From Axinella damicornis (taxonomy: Eukaryota > Porifera > Demospongiae > Axinellida > Axinellidae), in assembly GCA_963931865.1 (NCBI GenBank), contig OZ007508.1, forward strand, positions 4,829,206 through 4,893,205: DNA of 64,000 bases, read 5' to 3'. A model generated the notes under the pieces. It was not told where the DNA came from. It did not search any database and worked only from the letters and a program-made list of their open reading frames with translations. The position numbers and the translations under genes were made by a program. Positions within the stretch are counted from its first letter, which is position 1. Every line of letters begins with the position of its first letter. This document shows positions 43,261 to 60,642 of this stretch, piece by piece.

Positions 43261-45090
43261 ATGGGTGCTGTCGGTTGGCTGATAACCACTGCAGTTGCAA
43301 GTAAGTAATGGATCTCTTTACGGTAGCTAGATAATTTTAGCTATAGACATGCACCATTAGCCATATATAGGCTCATTTCCCTGGGAGTCCTGTAAGGGTT
43401 AGGCAGCTGTTTCTAGTTGGCCACAGGCTGATCGATTAGCTGTATCTAGTATTATTGTTAGCTAATATGCACTCAACAGCATGCTACAAAATTTAGCCCA
43501 GTGCCAGCATGACAGTGTTCCAGCAGAGTGCATGCTGCCAGGAATGAAGTCTCAGATATATAGAACTAGCTAAGCCACTCTGGTTCCAGGCCCTTAATTT
43601 TAGTTATGTGAGTGAGTCAGTGTGTATAGGTGTGCATGAGTATGAAGAATGTGACAGCTAGTGTGAGGGTGCATGTGTACATATGAGGTGCAAGTAGAAT
43701 GTGAAGGTGTGAGAAGTATGTGCATGCATGTGGATGAATTCCAGATGTGAGGTGGTGTGCGTGAGTGTAACACTTTTGTTAGTGGGTCATGCAGAATTTA
43801 TGTACCTCATATCACTGCAAAAGCTTATCCCAGGTACAGTGCTCCCAGCAAAGAGAGTACATTTTCGGAAATTTTGATTTCGGAAGTTACAACTAGTTTT
43901 TCACACTCAAATCACCATAAAACCACCTGAGAACCCCTTTGGACTGGATTTCCCCCCCCAAAAAATTTTCCATATAAATTCAATAGAAAAACTAGGGGTC
44001 AAAGGTCAGATTTTTGATTAAATTTACAAAAATTGAACAAAAGGGGCAACATCTCAGGATCTGTAAGGGGTTAGGATTTCAAACTTGGGCCAGACATACT
44101 ATAGCATAAGCATGACCTCTCAGAACAAAATCAGCTCTTAACTACCAGATTTGTGTGAATGTTGACCCTAAAGTATAGGCCCCTCTGGAACTGCTCTAAC
44201 ATCTCTGCTCTCTCAGGACAACAGAATTAAGGATTCAAGAGGGGCTTAAAACCTGCTCCACTTGGGTCACTACACGTGCATCAAGTTTCAGATCTTAACT
44301 CCTAGGTTTAGGGAAATGCTGACCCTAAAGTATTTTGCGTAGTCAGTTGACATGTGAAGCCATAGCTCTGGTGGAATGTCATGTGACTTTATTTATTATT
44401 TTTTGATTGGTCACAAAATGGTTATGGTACATTTCTATCAACTTATTTTGAACATAGATGATGTCTGTTTGAAGTTATACACAATTTTCTCTAAGAAACC
44501 AAAATGTACTCTCTTTGCTGGGAGCACTGTAGGCCTATTTCAGTTGCAGCTTTAGCTACTACTAAACAATGTGCCAGTGCATACATGCACATTGCTTGAC
44601 CACTATACCTCAGGCATGTATTGATCTCCAATTAGTTTAGACTGAAATGAAGTTTCATTTAGCCACATGCAGGTAGCACAAGCTTAAGGGATTAGCCATA
44701 CGGAAATTTTTCACGTGAACCTGCTGCTTGCAACATCAATTTTCAAAGGGTTCTGCTTCAACTGCTAACAGTGCGTGAGATTTGCTGTAGTAAGCATGAG
44801 AGCGTGAGATTTGGAGCGAATGTGCGAGACCCCTTAGATTTCATGATGTCATCCTATTGGATTGACCACTGATTAAGGGTGAATTTCACTATAGTGCAAC
44901 TGGCTTCCAGGATGCCTATAATTGGCACTTGATCACTTGATTGTAGCTGCTTCTAATTAGTTTCATGTTTCATTGTTTACGGTTCTGTCTATGGTGGTCA
45001 AACATCTGTAGCTACTGAAACTGAAACTGAGATAACAGAGCAATATATTGTTTTCTTTAGTGGTACATACCAAATCTCTTCATAACAGTA

Positions 45091-45161
<71 letters not shown>

Positions 45162-47267
45162 GCCTGTCTGGTTGCCGTTGATGGCAACTGCACCCTTGGC
45201 AGTGTAGGAGTCAACCCATCTTTGCCTGATACCATCTCAGGACAGTACCTTGATGTACAGCACCCTGCAACCTGCGATGGTACTCTCATAGCATGGCATC
45301 TCTGCTACTATGGCCCCACCAGCTTCACCGGGCGGCAGGACACTAACAATTATCAATTGTGGTTTCGTATCTGGCGACCTACTGACATCCGAAATCTACA
45401 AAGGATAAGTAATGCGAGACAAGACATACAGATTCTAAGAGGACAAGAAGGATCATTTCGATGTGAGAGTATCACACTTGCAGTACCTGACCGCATTGGA
45501 ATACAAGTGGGTGATATTCTGGGAGTATATATTCCAGCTAGTGATGCCAGCCTCCAGCCTCTGCGGGTTATTGCAGCAGCTACTACTGGGTATGGAGTGT
45601 TCAATGATGTAAGAGCCACATCAACTGCCTTCCTGAGCACTACTCTCCCAGTTGATAATTTGCAAGAAAGACTAGCGCTTGGGTTATACCTCTATGCCAA
45701 CATTTGTAAGTTAAGTAGCTAGTCTAATAATAGGCACTACTGAATACATGCATGCGATAACATCTCACCAGTAGTACACCTGCACCCACCCGCCTCCACC
45801 ACTGCAGCTGCAACCCCTTCACCGTCAACAACTATGTCAGATCAACCGATGTTAACAACATCTCTTGACCGTGAGCTCAGTAGCTAGATAGCCTACTACT
45901 GCAGTGCAGGTCATTATGGGGTGAACATAATTAGTTAAAGGGATTACATAAGCATAAACCCAGACTAAAGCGTGTCCATGACAAACAGAGCATAATTGTG
46001 TGAAAGCTGAGTAACATATGCAACCCAAGTATATATCGTCTTGCATACATGCAGACATTAGTACATTGACTCCAACGTTATTGTGTCATTGAGAGGCCTA
46101 TTACCTATAGCTAGCTACACCCCTTTGGAGATGGCCACTGTACGCCAAAGACATGCATGCAATTAAGGTCTGCAGTTGATTGCATGATTGATTATGCCAT
46201 CAATCAATATTGTTCCAGAGTCATACAGTCATTGTATCAACACCAAAGCTTTAAAGTCTGCAACCACATGCACACCACTTTGATCGCAATGTGGATGATG
46301 GCTGCCCTGTAAGGTGGTATCTACCAAGGACATTGCAGCTGTAAGCTGAGAGACTATAGAGCCTATTTTTCAGAGTTGGCAATGTCTGAATGCATCTTGA
46401 TTGACTGAAGCTTGTCAATGAGTAGGTGTGCATGCATTGGTAGTCACAAAATGTAGTGCTGCTGTGTGCGGTTTGGAGTACGACAATCCAGGAGAACTGG
46501 AACGAGGGAAGTTTTGAAGTGGCAGCATGTGAACTACATCACAACCCCTAAATAGTATTATGAGCCTTGCTCCTATACACCTGAGGCTATGAAACTAGCT
46601 CAGTATATAGGTCCCATAATGGGAGCCTTGATAGTGCTGAGGTATTGAGAGCATGAATTAGACATGAATTGGTTGCTAAGTGAGGATACATGTTTTCCTC
46701 CCCCTGGCGTTGCCACTACCCCCAGATGACTCTGGATCAGGATCAGGACTGACACCCGAACTCACCCTGGCACCTGGCTCAGTAATGGTAACCCCAAAAC
46801 CCACAATTTCACCAACTACTGCACCCACTACCTCTCCTGGTATCCCACTCATTGTCAACATGGCAGCCATTATTGGGCCCACAGTTGCAGCTTCAGTCCT
46901 GATAATCTTTACCATTGTGATAACAACAACAGCCATTATGCTTGTAAAGTGTTCACACTCCAAACAAACAGCTGGTGAACTGTATGGAACACCGGTACCT
47001 GATGCTATTGGTATGGAGGAGAATGAGGCATATGAAACGAATACTCAAACACGGCACATTGCTCCAGCTTCAAGTAATGTTAACACCTATGACCGTGTGG
47101 GGGACATTTGTGTTGTGCAAAATGTGGTCTACGTACCAGCTGCAGAGAACATCCCGACTGTTCAGAATGTGGCTTATGGTCGTGTGAGTGGGGCAGCAGT
47201 GAACACTGATACAGAGGAACAGGATGAGGTGGATGACATGTATGATTATGTAACTACTCATTGTTAG
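43261..47267 (+). CDS. Single-pass membrane receptor with tyrosine-rich tail
   Basis: Four exons with matching phase-1 junctions: 43261-43300, 45163-45705, 45772-45870, 46726-47267, giving about 407 aa. A short hydrophobic N-terminus (MGAVGWLITTAVATCLVAV) is a likely signal peptide; an in-frame TAA precedes the ATG. The roughly 180-aa ectodomain has five Cys and no domain I recognise. It is followed by a Ser/Thr/Pro-rich stalk containing DSGSGSG, an acidic Ser-Gly repeat of the kind that carries glycosaminoglycan chains. One transmembrane helix (about 276-301) leads to a tail of about 105 aa with NEAY, NTYDRV, NVVY, NVAY and MYDYV motifs. NxxY and YxxV motifs are docking sites for PTB and SH2 domains, so phosphotyrosine signalling is likely (inference). 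AATAAA occurs at about 47441. Convergent with MTHFD2. Confidence 0.7.
43837..44529. mobile_element. TA-flanked element CAGTGCTCCCAGC...GCTGGGAGCACTG
   Basis: In intron 1 of the receptor gene. Perfect inverted ends CAGTGCTCCCAGCAAAGAGA and TCTCTTTGCTGGGAGCACTG (about 28 bp in all), flanked by TA on both sides. CAGTG ends with TA duplication are typical of Tc1/mariner elements. About 693 bp; no transposase frame. Confidence 0.9.
45092..45161. repeat. Poly-C then (CA)n forming a splice-acceptor tract
   Basis: About 36 C followed by about 17 CA units ends directly at the AG (45161-45162) before receptor exon 2, so a doubly unstable repeat serves as the polypyrimidine tract. Confidence 0.9.
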
Positions 47268-47771
47268 CATGTGTGGCACCATCAGTACAAATTAAATGTT
47301 TGTATAAACAACCGAAGTGTCAGTGGTGGTTACCCTTGCTGTAAGAAAGAAACCCTTACAGTGAATTCTTCACCTGTGTGGGTTCCATACCAGAATACTA
47401 TACTTCTGTAGGGCTGGTGTAGTAATTGCTCTGAAGGCAAATAAATAATTGCATGACTACTGTGTTATTGCACGGGTTTGCCCTCGGTAATTACAGGTAG
47501 GTCTCTATGAGACCTGCTTGAGTGCAATAACTCATACATACACAGATGGAGATTCAGTGAGAGAAGGACCGTGTGTAGTAGAACTCGTCAGTGAAACAAA
47601 GCTCCTAAGTTGGTGAAGTTTTGTTTGCAACTGACTCCAAGTCAGCTCTTCATACAAAGCGTAAGTAATGAGGAAGATATGTATGATCCACTTGTTTTGG
47701 CCGTGTACAAACTTGAGACTATTATTGTGCCTGAGTCAAATGAATGCTATTCCTGACTGAGAGTTGGATGG
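47268..47771. other. Convergent spacer receptor / MTHFD2
   Basis: About 500 bp between two facing stop codons. Contains AAATAAATAA (about 47440), the likely poly(A) signal of the receptor gene. No other feature is supported. Confidence 0.55.
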
Positions 47772-47993
47772 TCATGATGGACCACCTCTGATGCTATTGA
47801 AGTCAAACTGGTAGTTCTTCTGTGCTGCAGAGAGGGCGTTCCTCATCAGCATGGCAACCGTCATGGGTCCAACCCCTCCTGGGACGGGGGTCAGCAGGGA
47901 CGCCACCTGAGACACCTCTTCAAAAGCAACGTCTCCGACCAGCTTCTTGGAGTTGGGAAGACGAGAGATACCTATGTGTGTTTGTGTGTGTGT

Positions 47994-48030
<37 letters not shown>

Positions 48031-48790
48031 AAATATACTTTTGAGTAGTGGATCAATTGCTCCTGTATATCACCAACATCACCGAGTCCTCAGAGAGGGG
48101 ACAGTATGCCTGCAGGGGTATTCTGTGACTGTCCCTGTGATTAGTGTAATGTTCAGGAATGAACTATACGGAAGACCATGACTATAAACACTGCCATTGG
48201 TTGGTAAAGGGTTAACTTAGTGTTTGGATTTTAATGACACAATCTGATCAAAGGTCTATAGAGTCATACTTTAAAGCATACATGTAATAGCCTGTCTGGT
48301 CAATATCCTTACAGTAACGATGTGCACGTACCGATGTCAATGACGGCTGCTCCCTCTTTGACCATGTCCCCCCGGATCAGGCCTGTGACTCCTGTGGCCT
48401 CATAGGACGACTCCCAGGCCTTTTGTCCTGCACGGTATAATTTAAGTGAGCACAAACCACACAAGTCACATGCACACTGTCACCATACCTGTGCCAACAA
48501 TGATGATATCCGCAGTCCGAGTCATGACCAACAGCTGGTCAGGAGGGGTGTTGACGTGGCAGATTGTGGTTGTGGCATCCCCTGTATCTTCACTGTGGAG
48601 GAGGGCAGCCAGTGCAAACCCTGTGCAGTTTGTGTACATGCGTGTGTATGTGTGCGAGTGTACATGGTGTGTGTGCACGTTGTGTGTGTGTGTGCACGTG
48701 TGTGTGTGTGTGCACGTGTGTGTGTGCACGTGTGTGTGTGTGCGTGTGTGTGTGTGAGTGTGCACGTGTGCACGTGTGTGTGTGTGTGTG

Positions 48791-48824
<34 letters not shown>

Positions 48825-50430
48825 CATGTGTGTGTGGTCGGGAGGGTATATTATTGTAGCAGTTTAGCCTGCTGTCTTGTTCCCAGGCCCACACAACAAA
48901 ATTTAAGCTGGGAGGGGGCTGCAGGGATGAGACTACTCTAAGTCCACATCAGCTTGTACCAATATGTTTTGTCCTGTTGACGACACAGATATTCTTCCCA
49001 AAAGTTGGTATGTTACATCTCCTGATCATCTCCAGTACCCCGAGGGGCGTGGCCGGGATGAACACTGGATCACCTAAACAATACCTTCCTGGGAGGAGGG
49101 AACAGGGACAGGGTAGGGGAGGAGGGAGGGGTGAAGGAGGGTAGGGGAGGAGGGATATGGAGGGTGGGAGGGAGGTCAAGGAGGGGGAGTGGGAGGGAGA
49201 GAGGGGAGGGGGACATAGAGTAGATTTTAATCAAAACACATAACTTCGGCAAAGTGGAGTGGGGGGAGTCTAGCTGTGCCATGCTAGCATGCTATGGTCT
49301 ATGACCAAGATGTCTTACCAATGTTGAGTACATGGAATCCATCCACATCCTTCTCAGATGACACTGCATTGCATATCACCTTCGTGTCGATGTGAGTGGG
49401 CAGGGGGAGCTGGACCAGTATACCATCCACCTGTGTGTGTGTGTGTGTGTGCGTGTGTGAGGAGGGGGAGGGGAGGGGGTACAAGGCGGAGAGTACAGTT
49501 ATGGATGTGCTCATTCCAGTCAACGTCTGTTCAATTTGACATTGTCATTGCCAAGTAAATGTTGATGATTTGGTTCAGTGATGAGGCTTTTGAATAGCCA
49601 CAGTCTATAGCCGCTCTCCGCCCAGCCGGTCATGCACACTGTCTGGGCGTAGAAGGGCTAGCAGCTAGACAAGAACAGCCATAAAGCATAATCACTGTCA
49701 TTGTAATGTACTTGTTTGAGAACTGCATGGATGACACAATTTCGTTGCATGATAGCTGCATGCCCGTGCGGGTAACATGACAGATCATATATATACAATT
49801 AAAGCACGTACAGTATCTGTCCAGTCTGACAGAACGAAGTTACTTGCATCAACAACTCCTCTGATGCTACGATAATTAATTTTGAGGTATATTCTCATGA
49901 TTATTATTCTCAACAAAATAGTCAAAGCTTGTTTATAGCCCCATCTCGGGTCCCCATCTCGGGCGGCCGGCCGGGCCTGGGCCATGGAAACGGGGCTAAT
50001 GCTGCATAGTCTTGGGTGAGCAAAGATTGTACCTGAGGTACTAGCAAATTAGAGTTCGTTATCACTCTCAGTTCTGTTTAGTATCGAGGGTGTATAATTT
50101 TCTCATGCAAATCTGATACAGAACAGGATTGATAACACGTTGATTAGTAAAGTCATGCAAAATTGTTGATAACACCTCAGTGAAGCTTACAGTAAACTTC
50201 GTTCAAACACATGTGTCAACGCATGTACTCCTAGCTACCCTACCTTGTCATCTCTGTTGAGTGAGCCAATCAGCTCCAGCAGTTCATCCTGTGAGATGGA
50301 GCTGTCCCGCAGGATGGTGTGCGTGTCAATGCCACACTTCTTGGCATCCCTGGCCTTATTGGATACATAGGTGTGGGAGGCGGGGTCACTGCCCACTAGG
50401 ATGGCTGTCAGCTGAGGGGGCCTGGCGAGT

Positions 50431-50463
<33 letters not shown>

Positions 50464-50971
50464 GAGGAGGAATTGAAATTCAGTGTGGGAGTGAAGGGAC
50501 AGATGCACCCTGCTCTGCCTTTGCCTTGGTCCCAGGCTCAGGAGAGAGCCTGGGAACGAGGCTAGCTCTGCCCGCGGGAGACGTTATGACAAGCAACAGA
50601 CTATTATTGGCAATCTGTTCCTCCCATCCCACTCTCCTTCCGATTCCACAATTTTCCCTTCTCCCCATCCTCATTATCCTTTCCCTCCTTCCTCCCTCTC
50701 ACCTCTTCCCACCATCCACCATTCTCCCCACCTCCTTTGCCACCTCTTCCCTCACTCGCTGTGCCATTCTGTTCCCATCAATGACCTTTGACCTCAGTCC
50801 TGGCTCTATGAGCAAGTACTCGTTATCAGGATCTCGAACTGCAGCTGTGGAATACCACACACCATGCTGCACCCTTGGCAACAGAAAGTCAGCACTTCTG
50901 AGCAGACTTGTAACTGATCTGGGAAGGACTCGGGTGTTTTGCAGGAAGACCTGCGACAGTCTTGTAGCCAT
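47772..50971 (-). CDS. MTHFD2: Mitochondrial methylenetetrahydrofolate dehydrogenase/cyclohydrolase
   Basis: Complete seven-exon gene, all phases consistent: 50703-50971, 50244-50421, 49319-49430, 48960-49088, 48489-48620, 48332-48427, 47772-47971 (stop TGA), about 371 aa. MTHFD2/FolD-type enzymes oxidise 5,10-methylene-THF and hydrolyse the methenyl product in one-carbon metabolism. Visible motifs: [14 protein letters not shown] with the active-site Tyr and Lys, [25 protein letters not shown], and the C-terminal [14 protein letters not shown] signature. The first about 55 residues are Arg/Ser-rich without acidic residues at the start ([20 protein letters not shown]), a mitochondrial transit peptide. 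The dinucleotide-binding segment reads VVNRTKHIG where the human enzyme has VAGRSKNVG, a departure at a usually conserved Gly. MTHFD2 was preferred over cytosolic MTHFD1 because of the transit peptide and the absence of a synthetase domain. Divergent from NOLC1. Confidence 0.93.
47997..48029. repeat. Poly-G run (poly-C on coding strand) near MTHFD2 exon 7
   Basis: About 31 G lying 25 bp beyond the exon 7 acceptor on the minus strand, with a short GT repeat between. It serves as the pyrimidine tract of that acceptor. Confidence 0.85.
48637..48840. repeat. GT-rich microsatellite in MTHFD2 intron 4
   Basis: About 200 bp of GTGTGT with GTGCACGTGTG interruptions, starting about 16 bp beyond the exon 5 acceptor (coding strand CA-rich). 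The Cys/Val and His/Thr frames over it are artefacts. Confidence 0.9.
50431..50463. repeat. Poly-G run near MTHFD2 exon 2 acceptor
   Basis: About 32 G directly beyond CTGGCGAGT; on the coding strand this is poly-C ending about 8 bp before the exon 2 AG. Confidence 0.85.
50524..50565. mobile_element. Palindromic element in MTHFD2 intron 1
   Basis: CCTTGGTCCCAGGCTC faces GAGCCTGGGAACGAGGCTAG. The left end is less well conserved and no clean flanking duplication is seen, so this is an older copy. Confidence 0.65.
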
Positions 50972-51739
50972 TCTGTGGAAAGATCAAGCAAACATCAAAC
51001 AGTGCGGATCGATTAGCAAACTCGGACAATACACACATGGCTGCCTGTAGCTGATGTCTGAGGTACAGGGGCTCTAGAGCTGAGTTGGTGGGAGTATGGT
51101 GGACTGAAAAACTTCACAACATTTCTTGGTCAGATAATGGAATGTGTGGTTATAGTCATGAGCTCGTGTGGTCTGTGAAAACTGTGTTTGATCATTTCTA
51201 GAGCTCTTGATTTCTCGATCTACAGGGGTTCAAAAAGCCTTGTTCCCAGGCCCGAGCCGTCTCGGGCCTGGGAACGAGGCTAGGATTCACAACAGCATCC
51301 TTATCTGATCTTTGCTGCCCGCAGTTCACCTTCATCCTTTCATCAGCTCTTATTGTTGATCATAAGCAAACACTTCAGCAGGTGACCATTCAAGTACGGA
51401 AATTCTTGTTTGTATAAATGTGTGAATAACTGGTACAAGGACACAGTCTCCACCGGACTAAACGGAGATACACAAACTTCTTTCTAATATAATTTTCACT
51501 CAACATGGAACAAGGTGCCCAGGGGGCAACACGTACAGATTAGTGAACACTGGTAACATACCCTCTGAAGCGACCACAGAAACGGAAAATAATTTCTCTG
51601 TTTACGCTCCACCCCCACCCAGCCCCACCCCCCATTGTCAGTTACAAAAGGGTTAAAGTTTTGCTGCGGAGTAGATATGCGGAACTATACCGGATACTAT
51701 ATTAGTTTCAAGCACTTCAGCTCCACGTGGTGACACAAA
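50972..51739. promoter_or_regulatory. Divergent promoter region MTHFD2 / NOLC1
   Basis: 768 bp separate the two start codons, which face away from each other. It carries a palindromic element at 51236-51282. Both genes serve growth and ribosome or nucleotide supply, so shared control is plausible, but no named motif is evident. Confidence 0.45.
51236..51282. mobile_element. Palindromic element between MTHFD2 and NOLC1
   Basis: AGCCTTGTTCCCAGGCCCGA faces TCGGGCCTGGGAACGAGGCT as a nearly perfect hairpin with a six-base loop. Flanks GGTTCAAAA and GGATTCACA are only partly alike, so the duplication is decayed or absent. Confidence 0.8.
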
Positions 51740-57883
<6,144 letters not shown>

Positions 57884-58898
57884 ATCAATTAGTGTGTAAT
57901 TCTTTTTCTGAAATTCATTTTCTGAAGACGTCTGCAATGTAGTGTTGTACAGCCATTTCTGTATGTTGAGGTATACACCTCGTGCCAACATTCATGAATC
58001 AGCTTTGTCACTTCATTACTGCCTATGGAGATCCCTAGGGACAACCCCTTAATCAACCCAATCATGCAAGTTGTCATGTGATAAAAGTTCCTCCCTGGAC
58101 CTGAAAGGACCCTACTTGGAGCTCTTTAGCCTTCCCCCTCATGCCCCTTCCCCCCCCCCCCCCCCCCCAAAAGAACATACAGAGTCATACCAGCTAGGGA
58201 CTAAGAATCATTCAGTGTACAGAAACCAATATATAGCTACATCTATGTACAGGACACGTTGAACTCAGGTGTTTCGTCCTTTTATTGTAGAAAGGTCCTT
58301 GAGACGGAGGTTCAATAAGGAAAACTGAGAGAGAAGTATAGTAGCTCAAGTCTGTTATGCTGAGCATAATATTGGCAAGCCAAAAGAATTTTTAGCATTA
58401 TGCCAGAATAATGGCAAGGTGAACTGTCACTTGGACATGACATTATGACCATCTATGATGGCAGTGAGGATATGGAAAAAAACACCATTGCATGGGAGGG
58501 ATGCTGGTACCTGTTTGCAAATCTGTAAGAAGTCTCAGTACCTGCTTGTTCATGGATTTGGCTGTTTACATTATGTAATTTGAGCATAGTAGGAAGACTT
58601 GCATGACAACAGGAGTGCATCATGATGTAGCAATAGCATTCTGGAATAGAATAATAACATTCCTTTTTTGAGCATATAATTATTGTACACATCTACTCAA
58701 TAGAGATGACTGTTTCTCGGCAAACAACAGAAATGGCCCTCCCAGTGCCAACCGCCTTTCTACCACGGAGCCCAGACATGGCTGGTTGCTCGCAGAACAT
58801 AACTCCCAAGGGCACTTCCGGATGTGACATCATGGAGCTGAAAGTCTCACAACACATATATGCGCTATGGGCCCTAAAGTGTCAGGTTAGCCTAAGGC
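57884..58898. other. NOLC1 3' region and spacer
   Basis: Contains a poly-C run at about 58150-58168 and, at about 58727-58860, a repeat related to segments near 23830-24010 and 41720-41890. No gene is supported. Confidence 0.5.
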
Positions 58899-59031
58899 TA
58901 GCCTCATTCCCAGGCCCATGCCCCTCTTTCGGTAGCCTCGTTCCCAGGACGAGAGCCTGGGAATGAGGCTACTCTTTCGGTTGCACAACTGCAAGCAGTG
59001 AAAAGCAGGGCGGGGCCTGGGAACGAGGCTA
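58899..59031. mobile_element. Palindromic element interrupted by a second copy
   Basis: Outer ends TAGCCTCATTCCCAGGCCC and GGGGCCTGGGAACGAGGCTA. The outer element is split by the inner element 58933-58971 together with its duplicated target. Confidence 0.85.
58933..58971. mobile_element. Nested palindromic element, 39 bp, TSD CTCTTTCGG
   Basis: TAGCCTCGTTCCCAGG ... CCTGGGAATGAGGCTA is flanked by identical CTCTTTCGG at 58924-58932 and 58972-58980. Removing it with one duplicate restores an uninterrupted outer element. Confidence 0.93.
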
Positions 59032-59875
59032 GCCTAATTAAGGCACTGTACACTCTTTACATTAGCTACAGTTCAATGGAAAAGCATAATTATAGCTACT
59101 GAGGTCCCAGAGGAGGTCCGACAGGAAGCTGGACTGTGAAGACATGCAGGCTGATGCTGCGTGATTGTATTCCTTCCTCGCTCCTGTTTGCTCTCCTCCT
59201 CCTCCCCTCACTCGATCCTGTTCGCTCTCCTCCTCCTCCCCTCACTCGATCCTGTTCGCTCCTCTCCTCCTTCCCTTGCTCCTTTGCACTCCTTCCAGCC
59301 ACCAACAACGAACACCTTCCCCACGTCACCCTCTCAAACCTTCCCCCCTCCCCCAGTACCCTCACACAAGGCTCCCTCCCCTCCAGCGCCGCACCCGTCA
59401 GCACCTGAAGAAGGTGAAGAGAAAGAGGGAATACTTGGCATGGGGAGAGACCCACTGTGCACATGCAGGAGACCACTGTACAGTGATCGATATATTTGGA
59501 TAATGTTAAAATTCAACCACTGTTCATCCTATGCAATTTTATGCAGTTATGTTACTGCGTAATTCAGACATCTGTATTGTATCATTCTCTTCAATTGAGG
59601 ATAACTCTGCGTAATTCAGACATCTGCATTCTCTTCAAGGATAAGTGACTGCAATGTGTAATTGGCAATGCGTCTTCAGGTAGAAGTCGATCACTCAATG
59701 GTATACACATCCCGTGGCCAGGAGTCATCAACTGGGTTGATATTGAGTCTGGCTTGGGAAGTGTGTCCGACTGCTATAGCACATGACCAGGAACAGTGCA
59801 CAATATTGATCATAAACCAGTTTCATTGCATGTGCAGTTTCTGACTGGCCGATATCATTAATGGGTGCATGGCCC
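59032..59875. other. Spacer with CT-rich minisatellite
   Basis: About 59170-59290 consists of repeats of a CTCGATCCTGTTCGCTCTCC-like unit (about 30 bp, three to four copies). TAATTCAGACATCTG is repeated at about 59560 and 59612. The open frames across the CT-rich stretch lack family features. Confidence 0.55.
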
Positions 59876-59911
59876 TAGCCTCGTTCCCCACGCGGCCTGG
59901 GAACGAGGCTA
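59876..59911. mobile_element. Minimal palindromic element, 36 bp, TSD GCATGGCCC
   Basis: The shortest copy here: TAGCCTCGTTCCC and GCCTGGGAACGAGGCTA with almost nothing between. Identical 9-bp GCATGGCCC flanks it (59867-59875, 59912-59920). Confidence 0.93.
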
Positions 59912-60070
59912 GCATGGCCCATATCTTTTTGTCGTTCCGCACCCATCAGTGATGAGCGATTCACTTGTTCTATCTTACAATTCACTATTAGCTACGTACC
60001 TTGGTTGTCAATACGTACTTCTTCATCCTGGATGCAGAAACAACTCAGCAGAAGAGGCAGGATCCAAAGT

Positions 60071-60114
60071 AGCCTCGGTCCCTGGAGGAGAGAGCCTGCA
60101 TGGGACCGAGGTAG
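60071..60114. mobile_element. Palindromic element, divergent subtype
   Basis: TAGCCTCGGTCCC faces GGGACCGAGGTA, a compensated change of the usual CGTTCCC/GGGAACG pair. Flanks GATCCAAAG and GATCAAATG match at seven of nine positions. Confidence 0.7.
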
Positions 60115-60594
60115 ATCAAATGGGGGTGAATGCTGAATTGACTCCTCATGCACAATGGTGTACTTAGAGAAAGGATGCCATTCGATGAGACAATGGGTAT
60201 ACCTAGGGTTCACTGAGTATCAGTGATGTCATTACTAAAATGGTATACAACTTCCCCAATCGCTATGCTGGTGACTGTGTTTAGTGTTTATGGGTAGAAT
60301 ATCATGTACACTGTGTTATTAGGACTTGAATGGAATGTTCTCCAACACTACTTGTATTTGCAAGTCAACCTTGATGGGGTCACACCGACCCCATAACATT
60401 TGAATGGAAAAAGCACACAGCACTGCATGGCATTTGTGTGGAATAGGCCTACCTGACTTCACCCTCCTTCCAAATCTCAAGGATGAGCATATCTATCTCT
60501 CAGAATTCATAGACCAGTGTGTAGACCATAGACCCCCCCCCCCCCCCCCCCAGTCTCGCAAGCCAGCCTCTTTTTCCACGGAGGGGACGCAAAG

Positions 60595-60642
60595 TAGCCT
60601 CGTACCCAGGCCTTCAATCGCGGCCTGGGTACGAGGCTACCG
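60595..60642. mobile_element. Palindromic element, CGTACCC subtype
   Basis: TAGCCTCGTACCCAGGCC faces GGCCTGGGTACGAGGCTA. Both arms carry the same TAC/GTA change, so arms vary together. No flanking duplication is visible. Confidence 0.8.

Noticed and set aside
48446..48941. Cys-Val and His-Thr repeat frames over MTHFD2 introns
   Set aside because: Translations of the GT repeat; the genuine MTHFD2 exon is the minus-strand segment 48489-48620.
59096..59562. Overlapping open frames on both strands
   Set aside because: They follow a CT-rich minisatellite, and none has domain features or convincing splice sites.
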